Assembly (NCBI GenBank): GCA_014240385.1 | Contig: JAAZXA010000068.1 | Location: 93,090 to 128,049 of the forward strand | Origin: Methanobacteriota archaeon | Lineage (GTDB): Archaea; Thermoplasmatota; Poseidoniia; Poseidoniales; Poseidoniaceae | DNA length: 34,960 nucleotides | Reading direction: 5' to 3' | Shown: positions 29,591 to 34,960 of the stretch, piece after piece | How positions within the stretch are numbered: the first letter of the stretch is position 1 | Layout: each line of letters begins with the position of its first letter | The notes under the pieces: model-generated | The model's database searches: none | Seen by the model: the letters and a program-made list of their open reading frames with translations, nothing else | Told to the model about the DNA's origin: nothing | Made by a program: the position numbers and the translations under genes

Positions 29591-32208
29591 ACCTTCACCT
29601 CGCCCTTTTGTTCCATGTGAGTTAGGCTTCCATTCTTGTTGCGAACTTGGTACATGATGTTGCCATCTATTTTGTAGCGGCTAGGTCTTGCCGTTAATCC
29701 GTTTACGGTTAGTCCAGGAGTGGTGAATATTTTCTTCACACCTTCATGCAGGGCTAGGTCCACGACCTTTTTGCCTGCTGAGCCGCTCTGTTTCAATTTC
29801 CGAGCGGTTCTTTCGGATATGAGGCGGAACCCACCCATTCCTAGGTTGGTCTTGAATTTGGGTGTTCCAAAGTATGCCTCGATTAGTTTCAACAGTTTTT
29901 TTGTTGGCTCGAATGAAGCACTTCCTTTCTTTGCCTCGAGTTTGTCTTCATTACCATGCCTTACCAAGATGTGAGGGATCATCAGTAACCAAGGCACGAA
30001 CTCGTCATTATCCTTCCTGCGAGCCTTCACCATACGGAGTTTTGTTTGACCTCCTTTGTATACAAGGTATGAACCGCCTGTTATTCCCTCTCCCTTCTTT
30101 TTGCCCTTCTTGACTCTGGCATCTTGAGCAGGTGTTCGGCTACTTTCCTTTGCGAATTTGTCGTATAGGGCGGAAATGTCTGGGTTGGTTTTCTTAATCA
30201 TCTTGAGCCAGTTGGCATCTTCTCTTGCTGTGCTTGGCTTGATTGATGACTTTGGCGTTAATTCTATCACGAATGTTTGTCCCATTGAGCGGCCACCGCC
30301 TTTTGCGGTTTTGACGGATCTGCGTCGGGTGCCACCGAATAGAACATCGGCTTCATCGTCTACTACTTCTTCTTCAATCTCTGGTTCTTCGATGCCTGTA
30401 GTTTCCGATGGTTGCATTTGGTCGTACATTTCCTGTGCAGACAAGTCGTCAGCTTCGTCTAGTTGAGTCGGTGATACCTTTGCCTTGTCTTCGAATACTC
30501 CGCCTTGTGTCCTATCTGCCTTCTTGAATAATGCTGCTTTACCAGCGCCATAGTCTTCGAATATGAGGTCGACATCAGCGACCAAGGAAAGCATCGTTCC
30601 AGTTCCTAGGCCTATGATGTCTCTTGGCCCTTTGGGTTGATTCGTGTTCTTGTTTTGTGGTTTTTTGTGTTGTTTCCTCTTTTGTTGGTTGCGAACTGAT
30701 CTGCGGTCTGCCTTCCTCTTGGCTTGCTCCTGTGTTTGCCCCACTGAGCGTACAGTTACGGTTAGTGTACCCTTTGGCACAAGATCTTCGAACCCATCAT
30801 CTAATCGTGCGTGAATCAGTAACCTTGCTGTTCTTTGGTCGCCTTGAAGTCCCGGTGATTTATTTTCACCCTCTGTAATTTCTGTGAGTTTGACTGTGTT
30901 CAGTTCTTTCAATTTTTTCGTGTTAAGGGCTGCAAAGAAGTACAACCAATCTGTTGAAATTGCTGCACCCTTGTTTGATGTGAATATTCTGCCTCCAGGC
31001 GTTCCTAATTGGGGCGAAAGGGAAAGAATCTGTCCGTTGTTGTTGTACTTTGCTGCGGGGCCGGACATGGCGTCTCGTATGTGGTTAATTCCATGCCATC
31101 CCGAACCGGGGCCAACTGTTTTGTCAATGCTGACTAGCAAAGGTATGTTTGCCCCTTTCAAATTGATTGGGGCATCTTTGCCGGGTTTGCTTGGCTTTAC
31201 CGCCCCTGCGTGGATTACAAACATATCCCTTAGCCCCAATTGGAATAAATCGGGTGAAAGGCCGTACTCAGACTGTAGGCGTTCTAATCCCTGCCTCGCA
31301 TCATCGTATTCGCCTCTTGAATATGCTTCTGTTGCCTTCCTAGCTACTCCAAAGGCTTCCAGAAGGTTTGCCCCAAAGGTTCCCTCTCTCAGCATTGAAC
31401 GGATCTTGCCTTTTGTTCCATGCATCATGGCTAAGCGGAATCTTTCAATGTTCCCCATCTTCACAATCTTCTCTAGCACCTGCAATGTGTCGTGTTCCAT
31501 TGGGTCCAATGCAACAAAGGTGTCGAAAAGAGAGTCGTAGATAGTTCTGTTCTCCAAGAATAATTGGTTCAAAGTGTAATGTGTGTATTTCTTTTGAGGT
31601 AGCATGTTCAGTAGTTCAACATGCAATCCGACCAAGTCTTGCATGTTCAAACCTAGGGGGATTGACAACGGTTTGTTCTTCTTACTGCCCCCCACTTCCC
31701 CCTTCTTGTTTGGACTTGTTTTTTCAATGATGTTTTTCCATTCTTGCCTAGTGGTTCCGCCACCCATGCACCAAAATAGTAAATCGCCCATCTGTAGGGA
31801 TTCTGCTTGGCTGAATCCAGAGGTGATGTTGTTGATGTATTCTTCGTGGTTTAGGTCGTTGCCGCCCCAATCAACAAAGAATACGGCTAGGCTTGTCCTC
31901 GCTGCTTCTGGAATTGCTTTGACATCAGCGTAGCCTTTGACTTGTTGCAAGTTTACGGAATTTTGGATATGAAGTATCATATCGTAAAGGTCTGGAGTGA
32001 GGCTTGCTAATTCCCCTATTGGATTTGATTTTACGCCTGACATCTTAGTCATTATTTCGTAGGGGTTGGTGGAAGAATGTCCTGAGTTTTTTCCTGAGTT
32101 TTTTTGTGTAAGTTCCTGTTCCAACTGATTATGAGGTGATTTATTCGCCTTCTTGGTTTTGGTTGTTCGCCTCTTGGTTGATTTTCTTACCATAAAAACC
32201 GACCTCAT
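29587..32208 (-). CDS. 873-aa unknown protein with basic N-terminus, probable virion protein
   Basis: The N-terminal ~45 residues are very basic and Ser/Thr/Gln-rich (KSTKRRTTKTKK), followed by two NP motifs at 48 and 61 (STNPYE, KSNPIGE). The bulk is soluble alpha/beta with a Lys/Arg/Gln/Asn-rich low-complexity patch (QQKRKQHKKPQNKNTNQP) and an acidic patch (EEPEIEEEVVDDEADVLFGG). The C-terminal ~230 residues look globular. The first ATG (32208) overlaps the upstream stop; the ATG at 32190 has a better binding site (GAGGTCGG) and may be the true start. The basic head followed by NP motifs resembles a removable targeting segment. No family recognised. Confidence 0.7.
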   Translation of the reverse strand: MRSVFMVRKSTKRRTTKTKKANKSPHNQLEQELTQKNSGKNSGHSSTNPYEIMTKMSGVKSNPIGELASLTPDLYDMILHIQNSVNLQQVKGYADVKAIPEAARTSLAVFFVDWGGNDLNHEEYINNITSGFSQAESLQMGDLLFWCMGGGTTRQEWKNIIEKTSPNKKGEVGGSKKNKPLSIPLGLNMQDLVGLHVELLNMLPQKKYTHYTLNQLFLENRTIYDSLFDTFVALDPMEHDTLQVLEKIVKMGNIERFRLAMMHGTKGKIRSMLREGTFGANLLEAFGVARKATEAYSRGEYDDARQGLERLQSEYGLSPDLFQLGLRDMFVIHAGAVKPSKPGKDAPINLKGANIPLLVSIDKTVGPGSGWHGINHIRDAMSGPAAKYNNNGQILSLSPQLGTPGGRIFTSNKGAAISTDWLYFFAALNTKKLKELNTVKLTEITEGENKSPGLQGDQRTARLLIHARLDDGFEDLVPKGTLTVTVRSVGQTQEQAKRKADRRSVRNQQKRKQHKKPQNKNTNQPKGPRDIIGLGTGTMLSLVADVDLIFEDYGAGKAALFKKADRTQGGVFEDKAKVSPTQLDEADDLSAQEMYDQMQPSETTGIEEPEIEEEVVDDEADVLFGGTRRRSVKTAKGGGRSMGQTFVIELTPKSSIKPSTAREDANWLKMIKKTNPDISALYDKFAKESSRTPAQDARVKKGKKKGEGITGGSYLVYKGGQTKLRMVKARRKDNDEFVPWLLMIPHILVRHGNEDKLEAKKGSASFEPTKKLLKLIEAYFGTPKFKTNLGMGGFRLISERTARKLKQSGSAGKKVVDLALHEGVKKIFTTPGLTVNGLTARPSRYKIDGNIMYQVRNKNGSLTHMEQKGEVKV

Positions 32209-33692
32209 GCTGATACGCTTGGCTTGCTTGGGCTAGGGCTGAATGTTGCGCTCTTCCTTTGATGGGTCTGGTCTAATTTCTTTGATTTTAGTTGCTTCGG
32301 GTGAACATTGTTTGCTAACAAGTCTCGAAGTTGGAATGTTCTCTGTGTAGACCACAGGCCGTAAATCTTAGTTGCACCGTAGATCATGCCGAGGATTGCG
32401 ATTGCATCAATATATCCTGGCGTCTTGATTGATTTTTCATCTCCGATTTTGATTGTTGCGCCGAAACCATTTGGCTCAATTCCAGCCATTTTGTTGCGAG
32501 ACATATTGACTGCAGCCTTGCTTTGTTTCCTCTCTCCCATGTTTCTGGGGCCACTGAAAGACCAGTAAGATTCAGATACTTGGTTTTGGTATCTTGGATC
32601 ATTCACTTTGCTTGATGGGAGGAAGTCTAGTCTACCTGCCCATGCCATTGGTAGTGAGCCGTTTTGGACTGGGGGGTTAAGTTGGCTTTGGAGCTTGCCG
32701 ACCCATGGAGTTCCCGATGGTCCGGGAATTTGGGGGTATGCCTTTGGATCATTGGAAGTGAATACGGGGACTCCTTGTCCTACGACTTTCACATTGCTTC
32801 CTCTTAATCTCCAATCATTGGTTCTGAAACCATCTCCTTTCTCTGTTGCTCTTGCTTCTGATGTATTTCTGTCTGTTGAAGATGTTACGAATCCCGATAA
32901 CCCGTTTGAGGTTGGTATTTGTTGAAGGATTGCTGATGCTGCAGATATTGTCTTGTCCATCTGTGCAAAGAGCGATAGAAGATCTCCACTGAATTTCTTG
33001 ACTGCATCCAATTGCTGTTCAAACAATGAGTTTCTGCGACCAATCAATGAATTGATTTCGTCATATTCTGCTTGAGTAAGCAATCCAGATGTTGTGTTTG
33101 ATTCTGCCTGAGCCAACATTATGGAACGGGCTGTTTCCTTTTCTGCAATCGCCCTTCTTGCGAGTTTTCTTTCTGCTTCTTGCTGATGGTTTTGGATCTT
33201 TGCCTCAATTGCAGATAGTGAGGTGGCGAGTTCTTGGGCTGCTTGGTTTTTGCCTGCCATAGAGCCGAATAGCGGAATGGATGCCAATGCCTTGTCCTTC
33301 ATTCTGTCGACTTCCCCAATTTGGTATTGGGTCATTTCGGAGATTATGAATGAGTATTGTTCCATTAGTGTATTGAATCCTGCTGCGAAGGCTTCCCTGA
33401 CTTCATCGTATGAGACCTCACCTGTGCTTGTTTGACCGAGAAGGTACAATTCTTGGCTCGAATTGTTTTCAAGACTCATGTTCGTCATGATGTTCTCAAT
33501 TTCACCTCTCACATCTAGCCAAATTGATTCTCTCGTAAGGCTGTTTTCGTTCTCAGATGTTTCAGCCCACTTTTCCATCATTTCAGTAATAGGAGCGAAT
33601 CGATTTGATTTGATGTAACGCTCCACGCCCATTCTTTGGGCTAATTGACTGATTTCAATTTGCTTCTCTACGAGAAGGTCTCCTTGCGCCAT
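32205..33692 (-). CDS. Coiled-coil protein with C-terminal membrane segment (495 aa)
   Basis: Helical, heptad-like stretches cover roughly the first half (EKQIEISQLAQRMG, AIEAKIQNHQQEAERKLARRA, SLIGRRNSLFEQQLDAVKKF), followed by a Pro/Gly/Asn-rich region with the motif QLNPPVQNG. One hydrophobic segment lies at about residues 425-446 (GYIDAIAILGMIYGATKIYG), then a basic tail. The frame is open back to a TTG at 33812 inside the preceding gene, but I favour the ATG at 33692 (MAQGDLLVEK), which lies 56 bp after that gene and has GGAGGAC upstream, though at a long spacing. Likely a membrane-anchored structural or spike protein. Confidence 0.65.
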   Translation of the reverse strand: MAQGDLLVEKQIEISQLAQRMGVERYIKSNRFAPITEMMEKWAETSENENSLTRESIWLDVRGEIENIMTNMSLENNSSQELYLLGQTSTGEVSYDEVREAFAAGFNTLMEQYSFIISEMTQYQIGEVDRMKDKALASIPLFGSMAGKNQAAQELATSLSAIEAKIQNHQQEAERKLARRAIAEKETARSIMLAQAESNTTSGLLTQAEYDEINSLIGRRNSLFEQQLDAVKKFSGDLLSLFAQMDKTISAASAILQQIPTSNGLSGFVTSSTDRNTSEARATEKGDGFRTNDWRLRGSNVKVVGQGVPVFTSNDPKAYPQIPGPSGTPWVGKLQSQLNPPVQNGSLPMAWAGRLDFLPSSKVNDPRYQNQVSESYWSFSGPRNMGERKQSKAAVNMSRNKMAGIEPNGFGATIKIGDEKSIKTPGYIDAIAILGMIYGATKIYGLWSTQRTFQLRDLLANNVHPKQLKSKKLDQTHQRKSATFSPSPSKPSVSA

Positions 33693-33748
33693 GCTGTTGC
33701 GAGGAATGTCCTCCACTTCAAAGAATCCCGTTACACCGTTACGCTTGG

Positions 33749-34645
33749 TTATGGGAATGGTAGTAACATTTTGCCTACAAAGGTTGTTGCCGATACTAGC
33801 GGAGGACCCCAAAGAGGCGCTGTGAATGCTGCGACTACTGCAGTCAAAAGAAGTGGCGTTGCTAATGCCGCATCACCGAAGAATCTGTACCCGGGTATTC
33901 CGCCTACTTTGTCTAATTCCTGTCCGATTACAGCTTCTGCAATTGGTTTAGTGCCGTACCAGTCCCCGTCTAGAGGAACTTGGGCTAGTTCTGCAGCAGT
34001 CATTCTTCTCCCGTTTTGTGTTTGCCACGGCCATAGGAATGTTGGTGTGTATTTTGAGAACGGACCGTAAATAGGCCCTTCGCTGTGCGATGCAGCGTTG
34101 TCGATATATCCTACTTTGATTGAATCAAGACTCCCTACTGTTCCGTGATTGTAAGGGTTGTCTCCGAATATTGTGAAGATGTTTTGGCGTTCATAGGTTG
34201 GATCTGAACGGGCTATTACGCTTACATGTTGAGGTACTCTGTATTTGCTCCTGTAGTCTGCATCGTTATCCATAGCCTTGCCATGTAGGACTGTTACTGA
34301 ATCTGCTGCTCCACCAACTGCGTCTTCGATTAGGGCTTTCACATCGTAATCGAGGATGTCTTGCCAATCGTCTTCATATCCTCCGGGTGCGAACTCGAGT
34401 ACATCGTAGATCCATTCTTCGAGACCTCGTGGATTATCACCATGGGTAGTACCTGGAACTAAATCGTGGACATCTGCTGATACTGCGGCATCCAAGGCAT
34501 CGCCAATTGGGTCAATAGTGACGCTCTTTACAGTCGATGCTGTGTCTTTGATTCCTGTCGCTACGGTTCCAACAGCACTTGCTGTTGCCGATACTGAGTT
34601 CCAAATTGGCCCAGCCATTCCTCGACTTCTCAAGTAATCGCTCAT
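33749..34645 (-). CDS. 298-aa protein with C-terminal hydrophobic hairpin
   Basis: The N-terminal ~70 residues are Ala-, Thr- and Ser-rich and amphipathic (VSATASAVGTVATGIKDTAS), a central region of ~180 residues is soluble with many Tyr, Asp and Pro, and the C-terminus has one or two hydrophobic segments from about residue 258 (AALATPLLLTAVVAAFTAPL) to near the end. GAGGTAATCGG precedes the ATG and contains the stop of the upstream gene. A C-terminal membrane anchor suits a spike base or vertex-complex protein; no family was recognised. Confidence 0.7.
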   Translation of the reverse strand: MSDYLRSRGMAGPIWNSVSATASAVGTVATGIKDTASTVKSVTIDPIGDALDAAVSADVHDLVPGTTHGDNPRGLEEWIYDVLEFAPGGYEDDWQDILDYDVKALIEDAVGGAADSVTVLHGKAMDNDADYRSKYRVPQHVSVIARSDPTYERQNIFTIFGDNPYNHGTVGSLDSIKVGYIDNAASHSEGPIYGPFSKYTPTFLWPWQTQNGRRMTAAELAQVPLDGDWYGTKPIAEAVIGQELDKVGGIPGYRFFGDAALATPLLLTAVVAAFTAPLWGPPLVSATTFVGKMLLPFP

Positions 34646-34650
34646 TCCGA

Positions 34651-34923
34651 TTACCTCTTGATCTCCCTGCTTACCTCTTTGGTAGACTGGACTGCTTCTT
34701 CAACGACTTCTCCCGCAGTTGCTACGACTCCTTCTGCTACTGCAGGCATGAATCGCTTGAATACTTGGGCTATGGCAATGCAAGCTCCACCGCCCATGAC
34801 TGCCATCATCAAAACGCCTACTGGCCCTTGAACCATGTTTGCACCCATTCTCTTGTACCATTTATCATACTGATGGAGTCCAATTACTCTCCAATCCAAC
34901 AGAACAACAGTCAAGAGAAACAT
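34651..34923 (-). CDS. Small membrane protein (90 aa or shorter)
   Basis: A hydrophobic segment at about residues 34-54 (GPVGVLMMAVMGGGACIAIAQ) is followed by an amphipathic helical tail rich in Val, Ala and Glu. An in-frame stop just upstream means the gene is not truncated by the window edge, but the start is uncertain: ATG 34923, or ATG 34848 or 34836 nearer the hydrophobic segment. An overlapping frame from the right edge stays open to about 34866, so the upstream gene may end there. First complete gene of the long minus-strand block in this window. Confidence 0.6.
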   Translation of the reverse strand: MFLLTVVLLDWRVIGLHQYDKWYKRMGANMVQGPVGVLMMAVMGGGACIAIAQVFKRFMPAVAEGVVATAGEVVEEAVQSTKEVSREIKR

Positions 34924-34960
34924 TCGGCATTAATCCCAGTGCCAGAATCAACCAAGACGC

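Noticed and set aside
33693-33812. N-terminal extension of the coiled-coil protein starting from TTG at 33812
   Set aside because: It would overlap the preceding gene by 64 bp, and no ribosome binding site supports the TTG, so the ATG at 33692 is preferred.
1-34960. tRNA, rRNA, insertion sequence, integrase or att site
   Set aside because: No cloverleaf-like sequence, transposase motif, tyrosine/serine recombinase motif or long terminal repeat was seen on either strand.

Overview
The window looks like about 35 kb of a large, gene-dense archaeal virus or virus-like element, with both ends open. The pointers to archaea are a group II chaperonin (thermosome) gene, strong GGAGGTGATC-type ribosome binding sites complementary to an archaeal 16S 3' end, TATA-like boxes placed for leaderless or short-leader transcripts, ribbon-helix-helix regulators and a JAMM metalloprotease domain. 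The pointers to a virus are a HerA/FtsK-like packaging-type ATPase, a pair of paralogous small beta-rich proteins resembling capsid proteins, many small membrane proteins and almost no non-coding DNA. No HK97-type terminase, portal or tail genes, no DNA polymerase and no tRNA or rRNA gene were recognised, so this is part of a larger genome. A tailless particle with an internal membrane is my inference. A marine Thermoplasmata-type host (for example Poseidoniales) is only a guess.

Layout. Positions 1-3004 (minus) hold a tight structural cluster: a partial gene at the left edge, two small membrane proteins, the paralogous capsid-like pair and a further probable structural protein. Positions 3005-3173 are a divergent control region with a 9-bp inverted repeat. 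Positions 3174-4410 (plus) are an early-looking operon: an RHH regulator, a winged-helix-like protein and three small proteins, two of which are membrane proteins. Positions 4407-7198 (minus) are a run of membrane proteins ending upstream in one with a long protamine-like basic region. Positions 7338-8732 (plus) encode a second RHH protein, the packaging-type ATPase and a small unknown protein.

Positions 8696-34923 (minus) form one continuous block of eleven genes coupled by overlaps or very short gaps. At its downstream end is the thermosome gene. The block includes very long proteins of 2020, 1921, 1258, 986 and 873 residues. Two are strings of unrelated enzyme modules. The 2020-residue protein carries an ATP-dependent DNA ligase, zinc-finger segments, an N-formylglutamate amidohydrolase-like domain and a JAMM metalloprotease-like domain. 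The 1921-residue protein carries an ADP-ribosyltransferase-like domain, zinc-binding Cys clusters, the P-loop domain typical of Csx3-AAA proteins, one or two Csx3-like ring-nuclease folds and a guanylate kinase.

The most striking feature is that these modules are separated by short charged linkers with an Asn-Pro(-Pro) motif. The ADP-ribosyltransferase and a zinc ribbon in another protein are each flanked by NPP on both sides. I propose that NPP marks processing or targeting sites of virion-borne polyproteins, possibly cut by the encoded JAMM protease. In this reading the virion carries DNA repair, nucleotide kinase, ADP-ribosylation and anti-type III CRISPR (Csx3) functions into the host. 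The module identities rest on visible motifs; the processing model is inference.
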